This document shows, one piece after another, positions 1 to 9,477 of a stretch of DNA of 64,000 nt. The stretch is from positions 3,720,001 to 3,784,000 of the forward strand of contig NZ_CP041188.1 of NCBI RefSeq assembly GCF_006517235.1, written 5' to 3'. Below the pieces are notes generated by a model. It saw only the letters and a program-made list of their open reading frames with translations, was not told the origin of the DNA and ran no database searches. Source of the stretch: Pseudarthrobacter sp. NIBRBAC000502772 (lineage in GTDB: Bacteria > Actinomycetota > Actinomycetes > Actinomycetales > Micrococcaceae). Numbering within the stretch: the stretch's first letter is position 1; each line of letters begins with the position of its first letter. Position numbers and translations under genes: made by a program.

Positions 1-924
1 GGGGCCAAAGAGGTCGACGCCGGCGTCGAACCAGGGCTTGAAGGGCACCAGGTCATGGCCGCGCCACACTGTTTCGGTTTTGGTATACGCCTCAAAATCT
101 CCGGTGGCGGCCCAGGCCGCTGCCGGCCACAGCAGTGCCGAGGCACCGCACACCACGGTTAGGCCCGCCAGGGACGCCAGCTCCCCGAGGCTGTGGGTGC
201 CCGGCCGCTCCCCGCGCCCCCGTTCGACCAGTCGCCAGAGGAAGAGAAGCCCCACCATGGCGGCAAAGGGAACACCCACGGGTCGGGAGAGGCACAGCAG
301 CAGGACCACCGGCATGGCAACGAAATAACGGCGCCTGATGACGAGCAGCAGGGCGGTGGCCAGCAGGAAAACGGTAAGGGGCTCCGCGTACGGGACCTGG
401 AGAATGGCGGACACCGGAAAGGTCGCGAAGAATGCCACGCCCCAAAGCGCCGCAGTGTGCGAAGCCTTGTGCCTGAACAGGCAGTACAAAACCAGCGCCG
501 CACCCAACCCCGCCAGCATGGCGACGACCGTCAGCGCCGCGGCAGGGCTGATTCCGGACAGGCCTGCGAGCGCACGGCCCAGGGCCGGGAAGAGCGGATA
601 GAAGGCCCACGCATTTTCCTGCACGTTGCCGGCGGCATCCGTTGGAAGCGGTGAGGGATAACCGTCGGTGATGATCCGGCCGTACCATCGCGCATCCCAG
701 ATATTGATGAAGTTCCAGTAGTCAGGGCCGGCCGGAAACCACGGGTTGGGCCCTTGGTGCAGGGCTGCTGCCATAAAGATGCAGGCGCTGACCAGCCGGG
801 CAGTGGCGTAGAGGGCGGCAACCTGCAGCCACCAGGGCCAGCGTTGGACCGCCCACTTGGCGCGGGCGCCGAATGCGGTGATCAACGCCGTCGGGCCCGT
901 CCGGTCCCCCGTGTCAGTGCTCAA
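1..924 (-). CDS. PIG-V-like mannosyltransferase, membrane protein (partial)
   Basis: Reading the minus strand from a TTG at 924 gives 308 codons open to the window edge, so the C-terminus is missing. The protein is strongly hydrophobic, with about five visible membrane segments. Residues 70-81 contain WNFINIWDARWY followed by a GYP motif and later FYPLFP, the arrangement seen in PIG-V/GPI-mannosyltransferase-2-like proteins (Pfam Mannosyl_trans2 type), which transfer mannose from a polyprenyl-phosphate donor at the membrane. In actinobacteria the acceptor is unknown to me. The TTG start overlaps the stop of the DivIVA-domain gene (TTGA), suggesting translational coupling; it is the last visible gene of the LOG-DivIVA-PIG-V run. 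The family call is moderate, the coding call strong. Confidence 0.75.
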   Translation of the reverse strand, partial: MSTDTGDRTGPTALITAFGARAKWAVQRWPWWLQVAALYATARLVSACIFMAAALHQGPNPWFPAGPDYWNFINIWDARWYGRIITDGYPSPLPTDAAGNVQENAWAFYPLFPALGRALAGLSGISPAAALTVVAMLAGLGAALVLYCLFRHKASHTAALWGVAFFATFPVSAILQVPYAEPLTVFLLATALLLVIRRRYFVAMPVVLLLCLSRPVGVPFAAMVGLLFLWRLVERGRGERPGTHSLGELASLAGLTVVCGASALLWPAAAWAATGDFEAYTKTETVWRGHDLVPFKPWFDAGVDLFGP

Positions 925-1319
925 GCGCCGGCCTCCGGGCGTGCCGCCCGTTCCGATTCCAGCAGCCGCGCCCGGAGCCTGCCCATTTCTTCGTCTTTGG
1001 CCGCGATCTGGTCCCGCAGTTCGTCGAGGACCTGGTCCACCTGATCCATCCGGTATCCACGCAGGCCGAGGGAGAAGCGGACCCGGTCGACGTCGGCAGG
1101 TGCAGCGTCCGCGGGCAGCAGCACCGGCGGAAGGTTGGCGGGTGGCTGCCCGAACCCCGGGTAGAGAATCGGATTCTCCGGGACCTCGGAGCCCGCGGCC
1201 GGTTCACTGCCCCGGCGGAGGCTGCGCAGAATGCCGCGGCGGCCACCGGCGCCTGCCCACAGGGTGGCGGCGATCAGCACGATGGCGAGGTAGACCAGGA
1301 AAAAACTCACAGCACCCAT
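921..1319 (-). CDS. DivIVA domain-containing small membrane protein
   Basis: 132 residues. Residues 4-22 form one N-terminal membrane segment, followed by a basic and proline-rich linker. Residues 80-101 (RFSLGLRGYRMDQVDQVLDE) match the conserved N-terminal core of DivIVA-domain proteins (F..GLRGY..DQVD..L), and the tail is a short charged coiled coil. In actinobacteria small DivIVA-domain proteins attach to polar or septal wall-synthesis sites; here the role is inferred only from the domain. The start is the ATG at 1319 rather than the longer upstream frame, because the membrane segment begins right there. It lies 23 bases after the LOG-family gene and overlaps the PIG-V-like gene, so the three are probably one operon. 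Confidence 0.85.
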   Translation of the reverse strand: MGAVSFFLVYLAIVLIAATLWAGAGGRRGILRSLRRGSEPAAGSEVPENPILYPGFGQPPANLPPVLLPADAAPADVDRVRFSLGLRGYRMDQVDQVLDELRDQIAAKDEEMGRLRARLLESERAARPEAGA

Positions 1320-1342
1320 CGTGCCAGATACGGGCCGACGGC

Positions 1343-2125
1343 CTATTCGGGCCGTTGCTCGCCGTTGGTGGAAACCGGGGGCGTCCAGTGCAGCACCAGT
1401 TGCACCGCTTCGGCGGGATCGTCCACCACCTGGATGAGGTCCAGGTCCTTTGCGGAGACCATTCCCTCGGCCACGAGGGTGCCCTTGATCCATTCGATCA
1501 TCGGCCCCCAGAAGTCGACGCCGAGGAGCACGATCGGGAAGGAGGTCACTTTCCGGGTCTGGACCAGGACCATGGCTTCAAAGAGTTCATCCAGCGTTCC
1601 CAACCCGCCGGGAAGAACGATGAAGCCCTGGGCATACTTGACGAACATGGTCTTCCGGGCGAAGAAGTAGCGGAAGTTAATGCCGAGGTCCACCCACTGG
1701 TTCAGGCCCTGCTCGAAGGGCAACTCAATGCCCAGGCCGACGGAGACGCCGTTGCCTTCCACGGTGCCGCGGTTGGCGGCCTCCATGGAGCCCGGGCCGC
1801 CGCCGGTAATGACGGCCACACCCGCGGCTGCCAGCTTCCGGCCTACTTCCATGCCCATTTCGTAATACGGGCTGCCGGGCTTGGTGCGCGCCGAGCCGAA
1901 GACACTGACGGCGGGCCCCAGATCGGCAAGCGCGCCGAACCCCTCCACGAACTCGCTTTGGATCCGGAGGACACGCCAGGGGTCTGAATGGACGAACTGT
2001 CCTGCGCCTTTGGTATCAAGCAAATGCTGGTCGGACATTTCCACAGCAGCCTGCTTGCGACGGAGTTCAAGGGGCCCCTTACGGCGCGGCTGGGAAGTTT
2101 TGGCCGGATCTGCGTTGATGCTCAT
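1343..2125 (-). CDS. LOG-family nucleotide phosphoribohydrolase
   Basis: 260 residues. It has the two signatures of the LOG/TIGR00730 Rossmann family: GGGPGSMEA at 108-116 and PGGLGTLDE at 172-180, which form the nucleotide-binding and catalytic site. Family members hydrolyse cytokinin-type or purine nucleoside 5'-monophosphates to the base and ribose 5-phosphate; older annotation as lysine decarboxylase is misleading. The N-terminus (residues 1-45) is a longer basic extension than in short LOG proteins. The ATG at 2125 has no Shine-Dalgarno but lies six bases after TAGCCT on the minus strand, fitting a leaderless message. It is the first gene of the minus-strand run toward the window edge. 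Confidence 0.88.
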   Translation of the reverse strand: MSINADPAKTSQPRRKGPLELRRKQAAVEMSDQHLLDTKGAGQFVHSDPWRVLRIQSEFVEGFGALADLGPAVSVFGSARTKPGSPYYEMGMEVGRKLAAAGVAVITGGGPGSMEAANRGTVEGNGVSVGLGIELPFEQGLNQWVDLGINFRYFFARKTMFVKYAQGFIVLPGGLGTLDELFEAMVLVQTRKVTSFPIVLLGVDFWGPMIEWIKGTLVAEGMVSAKDLDLIQVVDDPAEAVQLVLHWTPPVSTNGEQRPE

Positions 2126-2137
2126 CCCCCAAGGCTA
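2126..2137 (-). promoter_or_regulatory. Leaderless promoter -10 for LOG-family gene
   Basis: TAGCCT, then six bases (TGGGGG), then the ATG at 2125. The spacing places the transcription start at or one base before the start codon. No convincing -35 is seen. Confidence 0.5.
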
Positions 2138-2172
2138 ATGCCAAGGCCAGCGTGCCTGTGGCAGGTATCTCT

Positions 2173-2206
2173 TGAATCACGATCCGCGCGAACTTGGCGT
2201 GATTCA
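2173..2206. promoter_or_regulatory. Inverted repeat, candidate operator upstream of gluA
   Basis: TGAATCACG at 2173-2181 and CGTGATTCA at 2198-2206 form a perfect 9-base inverted repeat with a 16-base spacer. It ends 24 bases before the gluA -10 hexamer, covering roughly -70 to -37 of the predicted leaderless start. The position suits a dimeric regulator of the glutamate importer; the regulator is unknown. Confidence 0.45.
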
Positions 2207-2229
2207 CCTCATAACCAGCCAATGTTCGC

Positions 2230-2242
2230 TAGATTCTTCTTT
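2230..2242 (+). promoter_or_regulatory. Leaderless promoter -10 for gluA
   Basis: TAGATT at 2230-2235 followed by seven bases and the ATG at 2243. There is no purine-rich ribosome-binding site in the gap, which is pyrimidine-rich (CTTCTTT). This decides the start at 2243 over the longer upstream reading frame. Confidence 0.55.
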
Positions 2243-2998
<756 letters not shown>

Positions 2999-3071
2999 TT
3001 CTCCATCACCGAACACACACTCCAGTTCGCACCCAGGCCGTGACCCACGGCCGACCAATGAAAGGAATGTC

Positions 3072-3959
3072 ATGAAGGCATTTATGACCCGCCGGAAGTC
3101 GTTCTTCGTGGCGGCCACTGCTGCCCTGGCGTTGTCCCTGAGCGCATGCGGCGGCACCACCCCCGGCACCACCAGCGATCCCACTGTTGCCGACAAGCCG
3201 ACGTTTGCCGCCGGCACCACCATGGCCAAGCTGTCCGCCGCGGGCACCATCAAGATCGGCACAAAGTACGACCAGCCGCTGTTCGGCCAAGTGGGCCTGG
3301 ACGGCAAGCCGGTGGGCTTCGACGTCGAGATGGGCAAGCTGATCGCAGCCAAGCTGGGCATCGCCGCCGACAAGATCGAATGGTCAGAGACTGTCTCAGC
3401 CAACCGCGAACCCTTCATTGAGCAGGGCAAGGTGGACCTTGTCATTGCCACGTACACCATCAATGACAAGCGCAAGCAGGTCGTCAGCTTCGCGGGCCCG
3501 TATTACGAGGCCGGCCAGGCGCTGATGGTGAACAAGGACAACACGTCCATCACCAAGCCTGAGGACGTCGCAGGCAAGAAAGTCTGCTCCGTCACCGGTT
3601 CCACCCCGGCCGCGACAATCGTGGACAAGTACAAGGCCGAGCTCGTTCCGGCAGCCACTTACTCCGCTTGCCTTGAGCCGCTGCGCAACAAGCAGGTCGA
3701 AGCGATCACCACCGACAATGTGATCCTGGCCGGCTTTGTGGACAAGGAACCGGATGCCTTCAAGCTGGCCTCGGATGAAACCTTCACCAAGGAGCCCTAC
3801 GGCATTGGCCTGAAGAAGGACGACACCGAATTCCGCAACTGGATCAACGACCAGCTCGAGGCGTTTGGCAAGGATGGGTCCTACAAGAAGGCCTGGGAAG
3901 CAACGGCAGGCTCGGTCATCAAGACCGCCCCTGAACTTCCCGCCATCAACCGCTACTAG
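3072..3959 (+). CDS. gluB: Glutamate-binding lipoprotein GluB
   Basis: 295 residues with a lipoprotein signal: basic start, hydrophobic core and lipobox LSAC with the acylated Cys at 26. The mature part is a family 3 extracellular solute-binding protein of the GluB/GlnH type, containing IKIGTKYDQPLFG early and the VDLVIATYTINDKRKQVVSFAGPYY block typical of polar amino acid receptors (shown here as consecutive motifs). It captures substrate outside the membrane for GluC/GluD. The ATG at 3072 has a good ribosome-binding site (AAAGGA, 3061-3066). It follows gluA by 73 bases and is followed by a strong hairpin before gluC, which should give it higher transcript levels than the permeases. Confidence 0.93.
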   Translation: MKAFMTRRKSFFVAATAALALSLSACGGTTPGTTSDPTVADKPTFAAGTTMAKLSAAGTIKIGTKYDQPLFGQVGLDGKPVGFDVEMGKLIAAKLGIAADKIEWSETVSANREPFIEQGKVDLVIATYTINDKRKQVVSFAGPYYEAGQALMVNKDNTSITKPEDVAGKKVCSVTGSTPAATIVDKYKAELVPAATYSACLEPLRNKQVEAITTDNVILAGFVDKEPDAFKLASDETFTKEPYGIGLKKDDTEFRNWINDQLEAFGKDGSYKKAWEATAGSVIKTAPELPAINRY

Positions 3960-3966
3960 GTAGCCA

Positions 3967-4024
3967 CGGCGGCTTCCGGGGAATTCGTTGAACGCGTTCC
4001 CCGGAAGCCGCCGGCCTGCTTTTT
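3967..4024 (+). terminator. Intercistronic hairpin/attenuator between gluB and gluC
   Basis: Perfect 17-base arms at 3967-3983 and 3997-4013 enclose a 13-base loop, followed by GCCTGCTTTTT. It has the form of an intrinsic terminator but lies inside the gluABCD operon 31 bases before gluC. Partial read-through would keep binding protein in excess over permease. Confidence 0.75.
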
Positions 4025-4054
4025 GACCGCCTACGCCCAGAGCCGAAGGATCCT

Positions 4055-4705
4055 ATGGAAGTCATCATTGAAAACCTCCCTCTTTATTGGGAAGGCCTTC
4101 TCCGCACTCTTTTCCTGTCCGTCGTCTCCGGGATCATCGCCCTTATCCTCGGAACACTCCTGGCGGCAGCCCGCGTTTCCCCCGTTGCGGCACTCCGGGG
4201 ATTCAGCACCGTCTACGTGGAAATCCTCCGGAACACTCCACTGACCATTGCCTTCTTTTTCGCAGCGATCGTTCTGCCCCGCCTCGGCGTGACATTCCAG
4301 CAGTTCGAGGTCGCAGCGATCATCGCCCTCAGCGCCTATACAGCGGCCTTCATTGCTGAAGCCGTCCGCTCGGGCGTTAACAGCGTCCCGCTCGGCCAGG
4401 CTGAGGCCGCGCGCAGCATCGGCATGAACTTCGGCCAGGTCCTGAATCTCATCATCCTGCCGCAGGCGCTTCGGACCGTGATCCCGCCGCTGATCAACAT
4501 CCTGATTGCCCTCGTCAAGAACTCGTCCGTCGCCGGCGCGTTCTTTGTCCTGGAACTGTTCGGCTACGGCCGCCAAATGGCCAACGCCAACGGCGACCAG
4601 GTCATGGCAGTACTGCTCGGCGTTGCGTTCTTCTATCTGCTCCTCACCATTCCGCTGGGCATCCTTGCCAGCACGGTGGAACGAAAGGTGGCGATTGCCC
4701 GATGA
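4055..4705 (+). CDS. gluC: Glutamate ABC transporter permease GluC
   Basis: 216 residues, an inner-membrane permease of the HisM/GlnP type with about five membrane segments. The EAA loop is visible as EAARSIGMNFGQVLNLIILP, the contact with the ATPase GluA. It forms the channel with GluD. A GAAGGA ribosome-binding motif precedes the ATG. The gene follows the gluB hairpin and its stop overlaps the start of gluD (ATGA), so the two permeases are made together. Confidence 0.93.
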   Translation: MEVIIENLPLYWEGLLRTLFLSVVSGIIALILGTLLAAARVSPVAALRGFSTVYVEILRNTPLTIAFFFAAIVLPRLGVTFQQFEVAAIIALSAYTAAFIAEAVRSGVNSVPLGQAEAARSIGMNFGQVLNLIILPQALRTVIPPLINILIALVKNSSVAGAFFVLELFGYGRQMANANGDQVMAVLLGVAFFYLLLTIPLGILASTVERKVAIAR

Positions 4706-5559
4706 CTTCAGTCCTCTACGACGTTCCCGGCCCCAAAGCGCGCCGGGTCTCGCTGATCGGTTCCGTGGTTGGAACCGTGCTGATCCTTGGACTTCTGGCA
4801 TGGATTGGCATGACTCTCGCCCAGCAGGGCATTTTTGAAGGTCGCCGCTGGGCGATCTTCACCCGGGGCGACGTCTGGACCCTGCTCGCCAATGGCCTCG
4901 GCGCCACGCTCACCGCCGCCGCCCTCGCCGCAGTGATCGCGTTTCCCCTCGGCCTGATGTTCTGCCTGCTGCGCATCTCGCTGGTCGCCTGGATCCGGAT
5001 TCCCGCCCGCGTGGTCCTGGAGTTCCTGCGTGGCATGCCGGTTGTGCTGATGATGCTCTTCGTCCTGCTGGTGTTCGGGACAAGTTCCTTCGTCGCAGTG
5101 GTGGCCGGGCTCGTCCTCTACAACACCGCTATCTTCGCGGAGATCATCCGGGCCGGCATCCAATCACTGCCAAAGGGACAGCGGGAGGCGGGCCTGACCA
5201 TCGGCCTGACCAGCTTCCAGTCCCGGATGCTCATCGAGCTGCCGCAGGCTGTCCGCCGTATGATGCCGTCGCTGGTTGCCCAACTCGTGGTGCTCCTGAA
5301 GGACACCTCCCTGGGCTACATCGTGGCGTACGGTGAACTTCTGCGCGCAGTGCAGGTCATGGCGGACTTCCTCGGGAACGCGTTCCTGTTCCCCATCTTC
5401 TTTGTGGCTGCCGCCATCTACATTGTGATCAACATCTGCGTTTCCCGGCTCGCAATCTGGATCGAGCGCCGCGGTTCCACGAAGACGGCAGGCGGCGTTG
5501 CCAAAGCGCCGACCGCTGTGGTCGCACCGGAACTACCGGATGTACGCGAATCCAAGTAG
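4702..5559 (+). CDS. gluD: Glutamate ABC transporter permease GluD
   Basis: 285 residues. A longer N-terminal segment precedes a HisM-type permease core with an EAA loop (REAGLTIGLTSFQSRMLIELP). The C-terminal 30 residues are a hydrophilic Ala/Pro-rich cytoplasmic tail. It pairs with GluC as the second channel subunit of the glutamate importer. Its ATG overlaps the gluC stop by four bases. The operon ends after it at a strong bidirectional terminator. Confidence 0.93.
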   Translation: MTSVLYDVPGPKARRVSLIGSVVGTVLILGLLAWIGMTLAQQGIFEGRRWAIFTRGDVWTLLANGLGATLTAAALAAVIAFPLGLMFCLLRISLVAWIRIPARVVLEFLRGMPVVLMMLFVLLVFGTSSFVAVVAGLVLYNTAIFAEIIRAGIQSLPKGQREAGLTIGLTSFQSRMLIELPQAVRRMMPSLVAQLVVLLKDTSLGYIVAYGELLRAVQVMADFLGNAFLFPIFFVAAAIYIVINICVSRLAIWIERRGSTKTAGGVAKAPTAVVAPELPDVRESK

Positions 5560-5573
5560 CCACATCCACCCCA

Positions 5574-5619
5574 CAAGCAGAAGGGTCCGCAGCCTGCAGG
5601 CTGCGGACCCTTCTGCTTG
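5574..5619. terminator. Bidirectional terminator between gluD and dapE
   Basis: Perfect 21-base arms at 5574-5594 and 5599-5619 with a TGCA loop, between the convergent gluD and dapE genes. No clear U-tract on either side, but the stem is very stable and ends six bases before the dapE stop. Confidence 0.85.
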
Positions 5620-5624
5620 CAGGC

Positions 5625-6761
5625 TTACGCCGCGAGCCAACTCCGAAGCGCCCGCAGGCACTCCCGGATGGCGTCGGCGTCGACGTGCTCGTTGTCCTTG
5701 TGGGCCAGCAGCGGATCGCCGGGGCCGAAGTTCACTGCCGGGATCCCCAGTTCGCTGAAACGCGCGACGTCGGTCCAGCCGTATTTCGGTTTCGGCTCGG
5801 CTCCGACGGCGGCCACGAAGGACGCGGCAGCCGGGTGGTTCAGTCCCGGGCGCGCACCGGCGGCAGCGTCCGTGCGGACCACAGCGAAGCCCGCCAGCAG
5901 TTCGCGCACATGCGCCTCCGCCTGGTCCGGCGTCTTGTCGGGGGCGAAGCGGTAGTTGATTTCGACGACGCAGCGGTCCGGGATGACGTTGCCGGCCGTG
6001 CCGCCATTGATCTTCACGGCGTTGAGGCTCTCGCGGTAGTCGAGGCCGTCCACGTTAATGGTCTGCGGCTCGTAGGCTGCCAGCCGGGCCAGGATGGGTG
6101 CCGCTGCGTGGATGGCGTTGCTGCCCATCCACGCACGGGCAGAGTGTGCTGCCTCACCCACCGTCGTGGCCTCAAAACGGCTGGTGCCGTTGCAGCCACC
6201 CTCGACGGTGCCATGGGTCGGCTCCAGGAGGATGGCAAAATCGCCGCCCAGGAGGCTGCCGTGGTTGCGGACCAGCCGGCCCAGTCCGCTCTTGACCTCT
6301 TCCACTTCCTCGTGGTCGTAGAACACGAAGGTGACGTCGCGCTGGGGTGCCGCGCCGCCGTCGAACATTGTGGCCGCCAGCGCGAGCTGCACGGCGACGC
6401 CGCCCTTCATGTCCGTGGCCCCGCGTCCGTAGAGGATGCCGTCCCCCGGGATGCCTGAATCCCAGGTGGACGGGACGGTACCGCGCGCGCCTTCAGTAAC
6501 CGGCAGCGGCACTGTGTCCAGGTGTCCGGCGAGGATGACGCGTTCCGTCCTGCCGAGTTCCGTGCGGGCGATGATGGCGTCACCGTCGCGGACCACCTGG
6601 AGTTCCGGGATGGCCCGCAGCGCCACTTCGACAGCGTCCGCCAGTTCCGTCTCATTCCCGGAGACACTGTTGATGTCCATCAGGGCGGCGGTCAGCACGG
6701 AGACGTCCTGGCGGAGGTCCAAAGGCGCGGTGATCGATTCAGGGGCGGTTTCGGCAGTCAC
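5625..6761 (-). CDS. dapE: Succinyl-diaminopimelate desuccinylase DapE
   Basis: 378 residues, M20 peptidase family. It hydrolyses N-succinyl-LL-2,6-diaminopimelate to LL-diaminopimelate and succinate in meso-DAP/lysine synthesis. Metal ligands are visible: AGHLDT with H80 and D82, GATDMKGG with D117, and the general-base region DHEEVEE with E151/E152. The start is a GTG at 6761, six bases after TAGACT, consistent with a leaderless message. It is divergent from dapD, the preceding enzyme of the succinylase branch, while dapC lies 6 kb away; all three succinyl-branch genes are therefore in this window. Confidence 0.94.
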   Translation of the reverse strand: MTAETAPESITAPLDLRQDVSVLTAALMDINSVSGNETELADAVEVALRAIPELQVVRDGDAIIARTELGRTERVILAGHLDTVPLPVTEGARGTVPSTWDSGIPGDGILYGRGATDMKGGVAVQLALAATMFDGGAAPQRDVTFVFYDHEEVEEVKSGLGRLVRNHGSLLGGDFAILLEPTHGTVEGGCNGTSRFEATTVGEAAHSARAWMGSNAIHAAAPILARLAAYEPQTINVDGLDYRESLNAVKINGGTAGNVIPDRCVVEINYRFAPDKTPDQAEAHVRELLAGFAVVRTDAAAGARPGLNHPAAASFVAAVGAEPKPKYGWTDVARFSELGIPAVNFGPGDPLLAHKDNEHVDADAIRECLRALRSWLAA

Positions 6762-6811
6762 GTTGCCAGTCTAGTTCGAACCCGGTGCCCGCCTCTCGGT
6801 ACACTGGGGCC
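6762..6811. promoter_or_regulatory. Divergent overlapping leaderless promoters of dapE and dapD
   Basis: On the minus strand TAGACT (6773-6768) lies six bases before the dapE GTG. On the plus strand TACACT (6800-6805) lies six bases before the dapD ATG at 6812. The two -10 hexamers are only 26 bases apart, so the -35 regions must overlap and both promoters cannot easily be occupied at once. Confidence 0.6.
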
Positions 6812-7852
6812 ATGACTGAGACCGCTACCTCCGCCGCGCCCAAAGACCAGAACGCAACTTCCGAAGCCCGCTCCGCCTACGGCTTCGGGTTGGCAACCAT
6901 CGCCACTGCCACGGGCGAGGATAAGGCCGAAGCCACGGTCCTGGACGTCTGGTTCCCGGCGCCGGCGCTGGGCATCGCGGCCGATAACCTGCGTGCCGTG
7001 GAGAATGCGGACGAAACCCTGGTCCAGCTCGCCGAGAGCGGCATCGACGCTGACCGCGGGACCGAGCAGAAAGTGGTCTTCGTCCAGATCAACCTTGACG
7101 AAGCTCCGGCTGACACCGCAGACGCGTACCTCCGGCTGCACCTGCTCTCCCACCGGCTGGTCCGGCCCAACACGATCAACCTGGACGGCATCTTCGGCAA
7201 GCTGCCCAACGTGGTGTGGACCAACTTCGGCCCCGCCGCGGTGGAAGGCTTCGAACTGACCCGCGCCAGACTTCGCCGCCGTGGTGCCGTCACCGTCTAC
7301 GGCGTGGACAAGTTCCCCCGCATGGTGGACTATGTGGTGCCCGCCGGCGTCCGGATCGCCGACGCCGACCGTGTCCGTCTCGGTGCCCACCTCGCCGAAG
7401 GCACCACCGTGATGCACGAAGGCTTTGTGAACTTCAACGCCGGCACCCTGGGCGCCTCCATGGTGGAAGGCCGCATCTCCGCCGGCGTCGTCGCCGGCGA
7501 CGGCAGCGACGTGGGAGGCGGCGCGTCGATCATGGGCACCCTCTCCGGGGGCGGCAAGGAAAAGATCGTCATCGGTGAGCGCGTCCTGCTGGGCGCCAAC
7601 TCCGGCGTCGGAATCAGCGTCGGCGATGACTCCGTGGTGGAGGCCGGCCTGTACGTCACCGCGGGAACCCGTGTGCTTGTTCCTGGGCCCAAGGACGAGA
7701 ACGGCGAAGACACCGCCAAGATCGTGAAGGCAGCCGAGCTGTCGGGCGTCCCCAACCTCCTGTTCCGGCGCAACTCCACCACCGGGGCCGTCGAGGCGCT
7801 GCCGCGCAAGGGCCAGACGGTGGAACTCAACGACGCCCTCCACGCCAACTGA
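6812..7852 (+). CDS. dapD: Tetrahydrodipicolinate N-succinyltransferase DapD
   Basis: 346 residues, the long actinobacterial DapD form. It transfers succinyl from succinyl-CoA to tetrahydrodipicolinate. The C-terminal half shows the left-handed beta-helix pattern of hexapeptide transferases (repeats such as [20 protein letters not shown] and [21 protein letters not shown]). I place the start at the ATG 6812, six bases after TACACT, instead of 27 bases upstream, because the upstream ATG would place the -10 inside the gene. It is divergent from dapE and followed after seven bases by a membrane lysozyme-fold gene. Confidence 0.95.
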   Translation: MTETATSAAPKDQNATSEARSAYGFGLATIATATGEDKAEATVLDVWFPAPALGIAADNLRAVENADETLVQLAESGIDADRGTEQKVVFVQINLDEAPADTADAYLRLHLLSHRLVRPNTINLDGIFGKLPNVVWTNFGPAAVEGFELTRARLRRRGAVTVYGVDKFPRMVDYVVPAGVRIADADRVRLGAHLAEGTTVMHEGFVNFNAGTLGASMVEGRISAGVVAGDGSDVGGGASIMGTLSGGGKEKIVIGERVLLGANSGVGISVGDDSVVEAGLYVTAGTRVLVPGPKDENGEDTAKIVKAAELSGVPNLLFRRNSTTGAVEALPRKGQTVELNDALHAN

Positions 7853-7859
7853 CCCGTCG

Positions 7860-8717
7860 GTGGCACGTGGACGCAGTTTCGTTCGCCCCACCGTGCTGCT
7901 GCTTACCCTGGCGCTGGCGGGCGCCGGCATCTACACAGCAGTCTCCTTCCTGCAGCGCTCTGAAACCCTGGTCTCGGAGCGCTGCACGGCCGACGTCGGG
8001 ACCCAGAGCGCAGAGCTTGCAACGGACCAGGCGGTTAATGCCTCACTGATTACAGCGGTGGCGGTGCAGCGCGGGCTGCCTCCCCGGGCAGCCAGCATCG
8101 CCCTTGCCACCGCCATGCAGGAATCCAAGCTGCGCAACATCACCCATGGCGACCAGGCCGGCCCTGACTCCCGCGGACTCTTCCAGCAACGTCCCTCGCA
8201 GGGGTGGGGAACCGAGGCCCAGGTGATGGACCCGTACTACGCTGCCAATGCTTTCTACGATGCCCTGGTCAAGGTTCCCGGCTACGAGTCCCTGGAAATC
8301 ACCGACGCCGCCCAGCGTGTCCAGCGCTCGGCTTATCCCCTCGCATACGCCCAACACGAAGATATGGGCCGGTCCTTCGCGTCCGGCCTGACCGGTCAGG
8401 CGCCCGCCTCCGTGCTGTGCATGTTGCGCGCCCCGCAGGAACCGGGCATCCCCGCCGCCGTCGAGTCCGAGCTAGCCCAGGCGTACGGGCCGCTCGCCAT
8501 CACCACGGAGAATGATTCGCTCGTGGTGGCAGCCGACGGCACCCAGGCCTGGTCCGTGGCGCAGTGGGCAGTTGCCAACGCCAAGGGCCTGGCGGTGACG
8601 CGCGTGGATGTTGCAGGCCGGAGCTGGGACCGTGGGGATCAGGGCGGCTGGCAGGAGTCCGACGCGCCCGCCGGGCAGGTCCGCATTACGGTGGCACCGG
8701 CCGGCACCGGCAGCTGA
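7860..8717 (+). CDS. Membrane-anchored lysozyme-fold protein
   Basis: 285 residues from a GTG seven bases after dapD. Residues 11-30 form a single membrane anchor, and the rest should be extracytoplasmic. Residues 70-120 carry ALATAMQESKLRN (candidate catalytic Glu88) and GPDSRGLFQQRPSQGWGT, a lysozyme/transglycosylase-like pattern found in many actinobacterial membrane proteins of unconfirmed activity. Two cysteines (42 and about 184) might form a disulfide. Adjacent to a DAP gene, a role in peptidoglycan turnover is plausible but not shown. I do not recognise a specific name. Confidence 0.75.
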   Translation: MARGRSFVRPTVLLLTLALAGAGIYTAVSFLQRSETLVSERCTADVGTQSAELATDQAVNASLITAVAVQRGLPPRAASIALATAMQESKLRNITHGDQAGPDSRGLFQQRPSQGWGTEAQVMDPYYAANAFYDALVKVPGYESLEITDAAQRVQRSAYPLAYAQHEDMGRSFASGLTGQAPASVLCMLRAPQEPGIPAAVESELAQAYGPLAITTENDSLVVAADGTQAWSVAQWAVANAKGLAVTRVDVAGRSWDRGDQGGWQESDAPAGQVRITVAPAGTGS

Positions 8718-8738
8718 CGGCCTGGCAGCTAAAGGCCG
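8718..8738. terminator. Weak hairpin after lysozyme-fold gene
   Basis: CGGCCT at 8718-8723 pairs with AGGCCG at 8733-8738 across a nine-base loop, right at the stop codon and before the convergent gene ending at 8773. Short stem, no U-tract. Confidence 0.3.
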
Positions 8739-8772
8739 GGGTGCTGATGCCCCGGATGCTGACCGCCCACCC

Positions 8773-9383
8773 TCAGACCAGGATGTCCACCACGGGCTGG
8801 ACGTAGCTGCGGAAGAGCTCCGGCGCGGACATGAGGTTATGGCTCATGATGATCTTGTCCGGCTCCACATACCAAGCCCGCTGTTCGTTCAGCGGCAGTT
8901 CGATGATGGTCAGGGTGAAGTCCCGTGACCGCCGGCCCACCTCCAGCAGGCGGTCATCCACCATGTCGCCCAACAGCTGGTCCGAACCGCTGGCCACCCG
9001 TTCTGCTTCCAGCCGGACGTACTCGCTGCGGCGTTCCCGTGCCCAGGTCAGCGCGGACCCGAAATGCGCCTGCAGGACGCGCTGGAGGGCGGGGGAATTT
9101 CCGAATTCTTCAAAATCCGGTGGGGACAGCTCCGGTGACGTCTGGGGTGCGCCTTCAGCAGCTGCTCCCACCAGGCTTCCCATTCGGTCTTGAGTGCGCT
9201 CAGCCCGCCGACGTCGGAGGTGAGATGCGAGTGGTCGGCATGGCGGATCTTCGGCGCGGCATGCGACAACGCGGGGTGGCCGGCGCCGTCGAGTCCTGCC
9301 GCATCACGGACAAAGAGCGCGATCATCAGAGGCCCGGACGTGTCCGTAGTAATCTGCCAGCCGGAACCACCTGTGTGATGCAT
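8773..9383 (-). pseudogene. Hypothetical protein, split by a -1 frameshift
   Basis: Two overlapping minus-strand frames join into one protein of about 203 residues. The first part starts at an ATG at 9383 with an AGGAGG site and runs to residue ~77 (KTEWEAWWEQLLKA). The continuation in another frame reads PQTSPELSPPDFEEF and ends at 8773. The shift falls at GGGG 9144-9147: one extra base in that run would restore a single frame of 204 codons. I do not recognise the family; the protein is soluble, acidic, with several Trp residues, and looks like an Arthrobacter-type conserved hypothetical. The break may be a homopolymer sequencing error. Confidence 0.7.
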
Positions 9384-9477
9384 CCCTACTCCTCCTGTGG
9401 CCTGCCTTTACCGGCCTGACCAGCCGGTTCCGCTCCCCCGGCTCCCAGTCTATTCCCGATGCCACCGGACGGTAATG

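Noticed and set aside
92..688. Many long antisense or other-frame open frames, for example 92-688 (minus), 2381-3475 (minus), 11318-12688 (plus), 15327-16736 (plus)
   Set aside because: They mirror real genes in high-GC DNA, are rich in Arg, Pro, Gly or Ala, and have no recognisable domain or start signal.
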